NCBI GenBank assembly: GCA_963727545.1
Contig: CAVSGS010000025.1
Span: 101,121 to 165,120, forward strand
DNA: 64,000 nt
Direction: 5' to 3'
Source of the DNA: Flexifilum sp963727545
GTDB taxonomy: Bacteria > Chloroflexota > Anaerolineae > Aggregatilineales > Phototrophicaceae
Part shown: in pieces, positions 1 to 7,608 of the stretch
Layout of the letters: each line of letters opens with the position of its first letter
Position numbering within the stretch: position 1 is the stretch's first letter
The notes under the pieces: generated by a model
What the model saw: the letters and a program-made list of their open reading frames with translations, nothing else
Database searches by the model: none
What the model was told of the DNA's origin: nothing
Made by a program: the position numbers and the translations under genes

Positions 1-1281
1 ATCGGCAGTCAGGCGACCGGCGCGTCCCGGCGCGGGGTCGACCACCGCGATCTGGCGCTGATCGCCACTGGCGCCGATGTGATAGAGCACCGTACCGTCG
101 AGCGCCAGCCAGCCCCCGCTCATGATCGGCGCGATCAGCGGTGTGTGTTCGAAGGTGGTGGTGTAGGCGACCGTGCCGTCGGCGTCCACCAGTCGCCAGC
201 GGATGCCGCCCGGTACGCGCAGCGCCAACGCGACTTGCTGACCGTTGCTGCTGAAATCGACCACGCTGATGATCGCGCCTTCGGCGGCGACCGTCCAGAG
301 CGGATCGCCCTGCGGCGTGAAGGCGGCTAACCCGCCGCCGTCGGTGACCATGATCAGCGTGTCGCCCAAGCGGACGAGCGGCGCGTCCGGTCCGGTCACG
401 TTCCAGACGCCCAGAAAGCGTCCGTCGCGCAGCGTGAGCGCCTGACCGTCGCGGGTATGGGCGGCGACGCGGTTATCGGCTAAGCCGATGATCCCGGTGA
501 TGATGCCGTCGGTTGTCACCTGCCAGAGCCGCTTCCCCTGCCGCGAGAAGGCGGCAATCACGTTGGTGCTGGCGATCACGGTCACGCCGTCGTTCATCAG
601 CACCGGCGGCAGGCTGGGCACGTCGGTGTAGCTGACCGACTCGACGTAGCCCGGCTGGAGCCGAATGCGCCACGTATCGATGAAATCGAGCGGGTTGTAC
701 CAGCCTTCGAGCAGCGGATTGCCGGTCACGTAGCCGGGACCGCCGTCGTCGGGCAAGAAGTTGCGGATTTCGAAGTGCAGGTGCGGCAGCCCGCGCGAGG
801 GCCAGCCCTCGACGCCGACAACATCGCCCAGATTGACGCAGCGCCCGACCGGTGGAAAGTGGATCGTGTCGGTCTGCTCCATGTGCCCGTAGAGCGAGTA
901 GACGAGGCTGCCATCCGGCAGGGTGTGCTCGACAACGACGACGCCCTTTTCGGTATCCCAGCCTTCGGGATCGGAGTAGGTGACGATGCCGCGCGCCGCC
1001 GCGTAGACCGGGTCGCCGCGCCGGTTGAAGGCGAGGTCGATCCCGGTGTGATTGCCGCCGAAGCGGGCGCGATGCAAGCCGAAATCGTCGTAGCGATTTT
1101 TCAGCGTGTCGCTGATGTCGATCGGGTAATCGATGGCGTCGACAACTCCGCAGGGCGCGGACTGTGCCCGCTCCGAATGCGCCAGCGCCGGGCTGGATGG
1201 AGCGCGAGCCGCGCCGAGGACGCCGACCAGCGCCAGCACGCCGACGATCTCGCCGACGCGCCGGATTGGGATTGAGAGCAT
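1..1281 (-). CDS. Secreted M23-family metallopeptidase with C-terminal beta-propeller, partial
   Basis: Reading leftward from an ATG at 1281, the frame stays open for 427 codons to the window edge, so the C-terminus is missing. A hydrophobic signal segment (residues ~10-25) precedes an M23 (LytM/lysostaphin) domain. The zinc ligands are visible as H78xxxD82 (NHTGIDLAF) and H167-L-H169 (HLHFEIR). After about residue 200 the sequence becomes repeated WD40/PQQ-like blades (for example GKRLWQVTTDGII and GDPLWTVAAEGAI). M23 enzymes cut peptidoglycan cross-bridges, and an extracytoplasmic role is likely. Its start lies 1 base after the stop of the upstream CBS-domain gene, so the two are probably cotranscribed. 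The link to propeller repeats is seen; its purpose is not known. Confidence 0.85.
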   Translation of the reverse strand, partial: MLSIPIRRVGEIVGVLALVGVLGAARAPSSPALAHSERAQSAPCGVVDAIDYPIDISDTLKNRYDDFGLHRARFGGNHTGIDLAFNRRGDPVYAAARGIVTYSDPEGWDTEKGVVVVEHTLPDGSLVYSLYGHMEQTDTIHFPPVGRCVNLGDVVGVEGWPSRGLPHLHFEIRNFLPDDGGPGYVTGNPLLEGWYNPLDFIDTWRIRLQPGYVESVSYTDVPSLPPVLMNDGVTVIASTNVIAAFSRQGKRLWQVTTDGIITGIIGLADNRVAAHTRDGQALTLRDGRFLGVWNVTGPDAPLVRLGDTLIMVTDGGGLAAFTPQGDPLWTVAAEGAIISVVDFSSNGQQVALALRVPGGIRWRLVDADGTVAYTTTFEHTPLIAPIMSGGWLALDGTVLYHIGASGDQRQIAVVDPAPGRAGRLTAD

Positions 1282-1282
1282 C

Positions 1283-2668
1283 TTAACTCGCGGGCTTGTG
1301 TTGGATGGCTGGCTCGACCGGCTCATTCGCCGGAGCGGACTCGGCGTCGGCATCTGCCGGTTCGGCAAACGCGTGCTTGATGATGTAGACCTTACGAATC
1401 CGCCGGTTTTCGACTTCATCGACGCGCATCAACAGCGGCGGCTCGTCAATCGTCTCGCCGACTTCGGGGACGCGCCCCAGCTTGCTGTAGACGTAGCCGC
1501 CAATCGAGTCGTTTTCGTCGTTGGGCAGGTCGATGTCCAGCAGTTCGTTCACGTCTTCGAGGTTCATGCCGCCGTCGACGACGTATTCGTCCGCGCCAAC
1601 TTGTATGTACTCGGCTTCTTCGTTGAGGTCGTACTCGTCCTTGATGTCGCCGACGATCTCCTCGACCAAGTCCTCGATGGTCACCAAGCCCGCCGTGCCG
1701 CCGTATTCGTCCACGATCACGGCGAGATGCACCTTGCGCTCCTGCATCTCCTTAAAGAGCGTATCGGCGCGTTTGGTTTCCGGAACGAAGTAGGCGGGGC
1801 GCATCAATTCGCTGATCGGCTGCTTCAGGTTGCCTTCCAGCGTGCCGCCGTTGACCATGAACTTCAGCAGGTCTTTGGCGTAGAGCAGCCCCTTGACGTC
1901 GTCGATTTCGCTATTGTAGACCGGGATGCGCGAATGCCCGCTCTCCATGAACATGCGGATGGCATCGCTGAGCGGTTGGCTGATCTCGATGGCAGTGATG
2001 TCCGGGCGCGGCACCATGACCTCGCGCGCCAGCGTCTCGCCGAATTGGAGGACAGAGTAGATCATCTCCTTCTCGTCGTCCTCGATTGCGCCGCCTTGCT
2101 GACCGACGTCGACCAGCGTCATGATCTCTTCTTCGGTGACGGCTTTAGCGATCAACTCACCGCCGGTCACGCGCGAGAGCGTGCGGCTGAGGCTGAGTAG
2201 GACGGTCACCAATGGATTCAAAACGAGGACGATGATCCGCATGATTCTGGTCAGGAAGGGCGCCATTTGGTCGGCGTAGGCTTGCCCGAAGACCTGCGGC
2301 ACCAACTCGCCGACGATGTAGGTGATCAGCGCCGTCGGCAGCAGCACCACCAGATAGCCGACCTCCGGGACGATCACATTGCCCGCCGAATCCTGCACGT
2401 GGAGCAGCGGCTCGGCAAGATGAATGGTGGCAATAGCGACGATCGCAAAGTCCAACAGCAGCACCACCACGTGGCGCGTGACGGTCAGCCGGGGCAGGTC
2501 GTCCGCCAGCTTCAAAATCCGCTTGGCTTGCTTATCGCCAATGTCCGATTGTTCTTTCAGGGGGGTGCGGCGGCTGTTGGTGATCGCGGCGTAAGCCAGT
2601 TCGACGACGCCGTGCAGCGCGATCAAACCGACCAAAATCAGCAAACTAGATAAACTGCCTTCGTCCAA
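1283..2668 (-). CDS. CNNM/CorC-type (TlyC-like) CBS-domain membrane protein
   Basis: 461 residues, apparently starting at TTG (2668) just after a GAGGA motif. The N-terminal ~190 residues form a DUF21 membrane domain with several hydrophobic helices. It is followed by two CBS motifs (around PRPDITAIEISQPLSDAIR and ELMRPAYFVPETKRADTLF) and a C-terminal CorC/HlyC domain (from about residue 370, NELLDIDLPNDENDSIGGYV). This order and length are standard for the family, which is tied to magnesium or cobalt efflux and adenosyl-nucleotide sensing. The older name hemolysin is misleading. The gene is transcribed with the downstream M23 peptidase. Confidence 0.9.
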   Translation of the reverse strand: MDEGSLSSLLILVGLIALHGVVELAYAAITNSRRTPLKEQSDIGDKQAKRILKLADDLPRLTVTRHVVVLLLDFAIVAIATIHLAEPLLHVQDSAGNVIVPEVGYLVVLLPTALITYIVGELVPQVFGQAYADQMAPFLTRIMRIIVLVLNPLVTVLLSLSRTLSRVTGGELIAKAVTEEEIMTLVDVGQQGGAIEDDEKEMIYSVLQFGETLAREVMVPRPDITAIEISQPLSDAIRMFMESGHSRIPVYNSEIDDVKGLLYAKDLLKFMVNGGTLEGNLKQPISELMRPAYFVPETKRADTLFKEMQERKVHLAVIVDEYGGTAGLVTIEDLVEEIVGDIKDEYDLNEEAEYIQVGADEYVVDGGMNLEDVNELLDIDLPNDENDSIGGYVYSKLGRVPEVGETIDEPPLLMRVDEVENRRIRKVYIIKHAFAEPADADAESAPANEPVEPAIQHKPAS

Positions 2669-2741
2669 GTTCCTCTTTCCTCAACTCAATCCAGCGCCAA
2701 CCGCTGAAATGCAAAATACCGGGGATTGCGCCGCAAACGGC

Positions 2742-2765
2742 ACAATGACCCGGTACTGTCATTGT
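2742..2765. other. Short inverted repeat upstream of the CNNM/CorC gene
   Basis: ACAATGAC, an 8-base loop, then GTCATTGT form a perfect 8-bp inverted repeat. It lies in the 237-base divergent gap between the CBS-domain gene and folC. It could be an operator or a weak hairpin. No T-run follows, so a terminator is unlikely. Nothing else recognisable is in this gap. Confidence 0.35.
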
Positions 2766-3174
2766 CAGATCAGGCTCCAATGGGGAGGTTGGTCTGGGTT
2801 TTCGGTTAACACTTGCATTCGTCGTGAATGTTGAAACAATTATTGGATTCTACCATAGTTGGGCTAGTGGTTTCAAGTTGAGTCGGATCAGGTTTACCAA
2901 ATCTTATGATTGAGAGCTATTTTGACGCGCTGCGCGCGCTCGTCCAGCCGATCCGCGCGGCGACGTGGGAACTCACGCTCGACCCGATGCGCCGCCTGAT
3001 CGCCGCGCTGGACGAGCCGCAGCGAGCCTATCGCGCGGTCGTCGTCACCGGCTCGACCGGCAAGGGGACGACCTGTCTGCGCATCGCGGCGGCGCTGAGC
3101 GCGTCCGGGTTGAAAGTCGGGTTGTACACCAGTCCGCATTTGCATCTGTTTCGGGAGCGGTTTGTCGTCATGAA

Positions 3175-3235
3175 ACCTCACCCCCCAACCCCCTCTGCCA
3201 CTGCGCTTACAGGAGAGGGGGAGCAAAACCCGACG
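3175..3235. repeat. Palindromic repeat inside folC, copy 1 (partial)
   Basis: CCTCACCCCCCAACCCCCTC with a matching GAGAGGGGGAG arm, inserted in frame in folC. It encodes a proline-rich stretch (KPHPPTPSATALTGEGEQNP) absent from normal FolC proteins. It lacks the terminal GGGTGAGG arm seen in the other copies at 3663 and 22361. Confidence 0.8.
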
Positions 3236-3662
3236 CGCATGATCACGCAGGCAGAATTCGTCGAAATGGCGCAGATGGTGCTGGCAGCCGAGCGCGAGAT
3301 CAACCGCGACGCCGATCACGTCTACAGCACCTTCGAGCGGGCGACGGCGCTGGCGCTGCTCTGGTTCGCCCGGCAGCAGATCGACGTGGCGGTGCTCGAA
3401 GTCGGCATCGGCGGGCGCTTCGACGCCGTCAACGTGGTCGCCAACGACCTCGCCGTCTTCACACCGATCGAGGCGGAGCACGTCGCCATCCTCGGCGGGT
3501 CGCTGGAGTCGGTGGCGTGGCACAAAGCCGGGATCATCCAGCCGCGAAGCGCAGCCATCAGTGTGGCGCAGACGCCGGAGGTCTGGGCGGTGCTGGAACG
3601 CGAGGCGCAGGAAAAAGGCGCGTCACTCCATGTGTATGCGGATTTGATCGATGGTATCGGCG

Positions 3663-3746
3663 ACCTCACCCCCCAACCCCCTCTCCATTGCATGGAGAGG
3701 GGGAGTGCCCAACCGTGATGGGGCGCAGCGAGGCTGGGGGTGAGGT
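3663..3746. repeat. Palindromic repeat inside folC, copy 2 (complete)
   Basis: An 84-base element bounded by ACCTCACC and GGTGAGGT. It has an internal CCCTCTCC-ATTGCATG-GAGAGGGG hairpin. It matches the intergenic copy at 22361-22426 and interrupts the folC reading frame. No transposase is nearby, so any mobility would have to be supplied in trans. Confidence 0.85.
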
Positions 3747-4242
3747 TGCTTTACCCGGTCGCCTCGAACGAATCACATTCGCAGGACGCGACGTGATCAT
3801 CGACGGCGGGCACACGCCGCAGGCGGCGCTGCATCTGCGCGAATTTGTCGGCGACGCCGAATCAATCCGCTTGATCGTCGGGATGCTGCGCGACAAGAAC
3901 GTCGCCGCTTACCTGAGCACCTTCGACGCGCCGAACGTCCACCTGATCTATACCCGCGCGCCCAGCGACCGCGCCTTGCCGCCGGAGGAGCTGCTCGAAC
4001 GTTATCGCCCGCAGGCGGCGCGCGTGACGCTGATCGACGCGCTGGACGAAGCGCTGAGCGGCGTCGATCAGAGCGGACGAAGCGCTGATCGTGGTCGCCG
4101 GGTCGCTGCGGATGGCTGCCGCCGCCCGCGAGCACTTCGGCTTGCTCGCGCCGGAGGATGTCGACAGAGGCGCGGATCACGCATACCATTTTTGAGGGCG
4201 CGGCATATCGATCTAAACTGGGGTGAGTTATGCGATGTATCC

Positions 4243-4303
4243 GTAGGGGCGCAGCGTGCTGCGCCCATTTTGTCCGTAGGGGCGTAATATATTACGCCCC
4301 TAC
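4243..4303. repeat. Two adjacent GTAGGGGC-type palindromes
   Basis: The first (4243-4266) is GTAGGGGCGCAGC followed by GTGCTGCGCCC. The second (4276-4303) is a perfect 28-base palindrome with GTAGGGGC and GCCCCTAC ends around a TAATATATTA core. They fill the gap between folC and the decarboxylase gene. They belong to the window-wide REP-like family. Confidence 0.9.
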
Positions 4304-4318
4304 ACGCAACCTAAAGAG

Positions 4319-5678
4319 ATGACGATGACCCTCGACCACGATACCCTCTCGATCCTCGCCGAAGCGCTGGCGAAACTTGACGACGGCTTCAGCGACCTGC
4401 CCGACTTCACGCCGCAGATCGACCAAGCGGCAATGCGCGCCGTACTGCTGGAAGTCGCCGAGCGGCTGCACGATAACTACCCCTATCAGCACCCGCTGTA
4501 CGCCGGGCAGATGCTCAAGCCGCCGCATCCGATGGCGCGGCTGGCGTATGCGCTGGCGCAGTACATCAACCCGAACAACCACGCGCTCGACGGGGGCAAA
4601 GCCAGTTCGCACATGGAGAAGGAAGCCGTCGCTCAGATCGCGGCGCTGTTCGGCTGGGCGCAGCATCTCGGTCACTTGACCGGCGGTGGCACGCTGGCGA
4701 ACCTCGAAGCGCTGTGGGTGGCGCGCGAACTGCATCCCGGCAAAAAGGTCGTCGCCTCGGCGCAGGCGCATTACACCCACAGCCGCATCTCCGAAGTGAT
4801 CGGCTTGCGCTTCGAAGCGATCCCGGTCGATGATCGCGCGCGGATGGACGTGGACGCGCTCGAACAAGTGCTGCAAAGCGGCGAAGTCGGGACGGTGGTG
4901 GTCACGATGGGCACGACCGCGACCGGCTCGGTCGATCCGCTGCCGCAGGTGATCGAACTGCAAGCGAAATACGGCTTCCGCATCCACGCGGACGCGGCTT
5001 ACGGCGGCTATTTCACGCTGGCGGACAACCTCGACGCCGAAGCCCGCGCCGCCTTCGACTGCCTCGATCAAGTCGACTCGCTGGCGATTGATCCGCATAA
5101 ACACGGCTTGCAGCCCTACGGCTGCGGCTGCATCCTCTTCCGCGATCCGGCGGTCGGGAAGCTCTACGCCCATAACTCGCCCTACACCTATTTCACCTCG
5201 GCGGAACTGCATCTAGGCGAGATCAGCCTCGAATGCTCGCGCGCCGGAGCGTCGGCGGTGGCGCTGTGGGCGACCATGCGCCTGCTGCCGCTCGAACGCG
5301 GCGGACAGTTCGCCGCCGACATGGGCAAGTGCCGTCAAGCGGCGCTGAATCTGTACGCTAAGCTGGAAGCGTCGCCGGACTTCATCACGCCGTTCGCGCC
5401 GGACTTGGACATCGTGATCTTCGCGCCGAGCGGATCGTCAGCCAGCGAGATCTCGCAGCGCTCGCGCGACCTGTTCGACGCGGCAGCCGACGCGAATCTG
5501 CATCTGGCACTGGTCAATTTCCCGCAGAGCTTGCTGGGCGCAACGTGGTCGCAGCTGGAGTGGGATCAGCCGACGATCACCTGCTTGCGTTCGCTGCCTG
5601 ATGAAGCCGGAACATCTCGACTGGATCGAGCGCATCTGGGCGACGCTGGAACAGACAATTACGAAATCGAAATCGTAA
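4319..5678 (+). CDS. Pyridoxal-phosphate-dependent group II decarboxylase, frameshifted near its end
   Basis: A fold-type I PLP enzyme of the aromatic/glutamate decarboxylase group, which removes the carboxyl group of an amino acid; the substrate cannot be told from sequence. Seen: the glycine-rich TGGGTLANLEAL, the HADAAYGG block and the PLP lysine in DPHKHG (residue 261). ATG 4319 follows AAAGAG. The main frame reads past a shift near 5595-5605 and would end at 5683. In the other frame the sequence continues as LMKPEHLDWIERIWATLEQT to TAA 5676-5678, a normal-looking C-terminus for this family. The true end is therefore probably 5678. The frameshift affects only the last ~28 residues. Confidence 0.8.
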
Positions 5679-5694
5679 TCTGATTTGAAGGCGC

Positions 5695-5700
5695 TATAAT
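5695..5700 (+). promoter_or_regulatory. -10 box (TATAAT) of the HicB-like gene
   Basis: A perfect TATAAT lies 30 bases upstream of the ATG at 5730. The -35 region is not obvious. Confidence 0.5.
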
Positions 5701-5729
5701 GACCGCCGTTTTTGGGAAAGGCGGTTCGA

Positions 5730-5939
5730 ATGCGACAAGTGATCCTCATTCCGAAACGTGAAACGGATGGCTTCGTGGCTTCAGTGCCCAGCTTACCGGG
5801 GTGCCATTCACAGGGCGATACCGTCCAGGAGGCGCTCGAAAACGTGCGTAAGGCGATCGAACATCATGTTGAAACGTTAGCCGCACAAGGCGAAATCATC
5901 CCCGACGACGTCGCACCCATTCGCGTTGTGCTGTTGTAA
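5730..5939 (+). CDS. Solitary HicB-family antitoxin-like protein
   Basis: 69 residues with the HicB/UPF0150 N-terminal fold pattern (IPKRETDGFVASVPSLPG, then CHSQGDTVQEALENVRKAIE). In type II toxin-antitoxin systems HicB blocks the HicA mRNA interferase. No HicA-like double-stranded-RNA-binding ORF lies on either side, and the protein lacks the C-terminal DNA-binding extension. It is thus an orphan or acts with a distant partner. ATG 5730 is preferred over the upstream TTG at 5712 because it sits at a normal distance from the TATAAT at 5695. Confidence 0.8.
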   Translation: MRQVILIPKRETDGFVASVPSLPGCHSQGDTVQEALENVRKAIEHHVETLAAQGEIIPDDVAPIRVVLL

Positions 5940-5963
5940 ACCGATGGCGTGATCGATTGATGA

Positions 5964-6533
5964 TCACGCCTCGAAATAATCCCGGCGGAGCAGCGCGAAC
6001 AACACCAGATTGTGAAACTCGCCCCACTCGAAATACTGGTCTTCCTGCAACCCTTCCCGTTTAAAGCCGACCTTCTCTAGCACGCGGATCGAGCCGATAT
6101 TATCGGCGTCGGCGTCGGCTTCGACGCGGTTAAGGTCCATCCGCTCGAAACCGAAGGCGACGATGGCGCGGACGGCTTCGGTCATGATGCCGTTGCCCCA
6201 GTAGCGGAATGCCAGATCGTAGCCGATCGATGCGCGGCGATCCTGTCGCAGCCAGTAGTTGTAGCCGACCCGTCCGATCACGCCCGTGTCCGGCGCGTCC
6301 TTGAGCACGATCGCCCAATCGAGGCGGCGCTTGTCCTCGAAGGCTTTGAGCGTCTTGGCGATCAGGTCGTGCGCCTCGTCGATCGCCTTCATCGGCTGAC
6401 CGGAGTTCATGCGGGTGACGCGGACGTCGCCGCGAATGCGAAACAGCGCGGGCGCATCGGCGGCGCTGAACTCGCGCAGGATCAGGCGTGGGGTCGTCAA
6501 GGTGGGGAAGGTTTCAAAGTCGAAAGTGGGCAT
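5964..6533 (-). CDS. GNAT N-acetyltransferase, RimJ/RimL type
   Basis: 189 residues beginning FETFPTLTTPRLILREF, the usual opening of RimJ/RimL acetyltransferases. The acetyl-CoA binding region is around IGYDLAFRYWGNGIMTEAVRA, and the conserved GSIRVLEKVGFKREG lies near the C-terminus. Such enzymes move acetyl groups from acetyl-CoA to amino groups of proteins or small molecules; the substrate is unknown. The gene stands alone, convergent with the HicB gene (24-base gap) and divergent from manA. Confidence 0.85.
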   Translation of the reverse strand: MPTFDFETFPTLTTPRLILREFSAADAPALFRIRGDVRVTRMNSGQPMKAIDEAHDLIAKTLKAFEDKRRLDWAIVLKDAPDTGVIGRVGYNYWLRQDRRASIGYDLAFRYWGNGIMTEAVRAIVAFGFERMDLNRVEADADADNIGSIRVLEKVGFKREGLQEDQYFEWGEFHNLVLFALLRRDYFEA

Positions 6534-6639
6534 CGGTCAATTGCCTGTCGGCTGCGGTATCGGTTATGCTTGGTGCGCTATTATCATGCTGAAATTTTAC
6601 TTGTCAACTTACCGCCAAATGGTCCTATGAGGGAAGAAC

Positions 6640-7608
6640 ATGACACAGACCAACCTCTATCCGCTGCTGCTCGATCCGGCAGTGCACGTCAAAGTGTGGG
6701 GCGGGCGGCGCTTGGCGGACGTGATGGGCAAGACGCTGCTCAGCAGCGACCCTTACGGCGAAGCATGGGAGATGCACGATACCGCCCGCGTCGTCAACGG
6801 CGCGCTCTGTGACCGCACGCTCGGCGACCTGCTGGCGCTGTTCGGCGCGGATTTGATCGGCAAGCGGAGCGACCCCAACGAAGGTGTGCCGCTGCTGGTC
6901 AAGCTGCTCGACGCGACCGACTGGCTCTCGGTGCAGGTGCACCCCAACGACACCCAAGCCTACGAACTCGAAGGCGAGCCGCGCGGCAAAACCGAAGCGT
7001 GGTACGTGATCGCCGCCGAACCGGACTCGCAACTGGTGATCGGCGTGCAGCCGGGGACGACCCGCGAGCAAATGGCAGCCGCCATCCGCGAGAACCGGCT
7101 TGAACCGCTGCTGGTTTACGCCGACGTCGTGCCGGGGGACGTGCTCTACATCCCCGCCGGGACGATTCACGCGCTGGGACCGGGCATTCTGATCTACGAG
7201 ATTCAGCAGTCGAGCGACACGACCTATCGCCTCTACGACTGGGGGCGAATGGGGTTGGATGGCAGTCCGCGTCAGCTTCATATTGAGAAGGGGGTGCTGG
7301 TCTCGCAGGTGGGCAAGCTGCCGACGATCAAGCACACCGGCAGCGACTCGTCGCCGACGGTCTCGATTGTGGACAGTCCCTTTTTCGAGACGGTGCTGCA
7401 CCAACTGACGGACTCGTCCGTCGCCCTCGACACGCAGGGCGAAGTTTTCCACGTCCTGACCTGCATCGGCGGCAGCGCGACCGTCACGACCGATCAGCAC
7501 CCGGTGGTGACGCTGGCGACCGGGCAGACGGTCTTCATTCCGGCGGTGATTGGGCGTTACTCGCTGGCGGGTTCGGGGAAGTTTTTGCGCTCGAATCAGC
7601 GGACGTAG
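6640..7608 (+). CDS. manA: Mannose-6-phosphate isomerase, class I
   Basis: 322 residues, the short Bacillus-type form. It interconverts mannose 6-phosphate and fructose 6-phosphate in the cytoplasm. The cupin metal ligands are visible in QVHPNDTQA, KTEAWYVI and GTIHALGPG. The latter leads into the conserved YEIQQSSDTTYRLYDWGR block. ATG 6640 follows GGGAAGAAC. Its 3' end overlaps the convergent histidine kinase gene by 74 bases. No other sugar gene is adjacent, so its pathway here (GDP-mannose supply or mannose use) cannot be decided. Confidence 0.93.
   Translation: MTQTNLYPLLLDPAVHVKVWGGRRLADVMGKTLLSSDPYGEAWEMHDTARVVNGALCDRTLGDLLALFGADLIGKRSDPNEGVPLLVKLLDATDWLSVQVHPNDTQAYELEGEPRGKTEAWYVIAAEPDSQLVIGVQPGTTREQMAAAIRENRLEPLLVYADVVPGDVLYIPAGTIHALGPGILIYEIQQSSDTTYRLYDWGRMGLDGSPRQLHIEKGVLVSQVGKLPTIKHTGSDSSPTVSIVDSPFFETVLHQLTDSSVALDTQGEVFHVLTCIGGSATVTTDQHPVVTLATGQTVFIPAVIGRYSLAGSGKFLRSNQRT

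Larger units (their letters stand above)
2906..4195 (+). pseudogene. folC: Folylpolyglutamate synthase-like gene broken by two palindromic repeats
   Basis: The N-terminal part (2906-3662) has the FolC/Mur ligase P-loop (VVVTGSTGKGTT), the LEVGIGGRFDAVN block and the EHVAILGGSLESVAWHKAGII block. FolC adds glutamate to folates in the cytoplasm. Two copies of a CCTCACCC...GGTGAGG repeat sit inside the gene. The first (3175-3235) is read through in frame. The second (3663-3746) changes frame and gives a stop at 3716. The C-terminal part then runs in another frame (LPGRLERI, IIDGGHTPQA), with a further shift near 4075 that restores the original frame to the TGA at 4193. The usual central segment with a HQxxNA-like motif appears to be missing between the repeat and LPGRLE. 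DGGHTP also replaces the usual DGAHNP. Loss of function is likely. Confidence 0.75.

Noticed and set aside
1133..2200. Long open frame opposite the CBS-domain gene
   Set aside because: It lies wholly antisense to a well-recognised gene in GC-rich DNA and has an Asp/Val/Leu-rich composition with no domain. Antisense frames of this kind recur throughout the window.
5730..5939. Complete HicAB toxin-antitoxin locus
   Set aside because: No HicA-like small ORF is found within the flanking ~400 bases on either strand.
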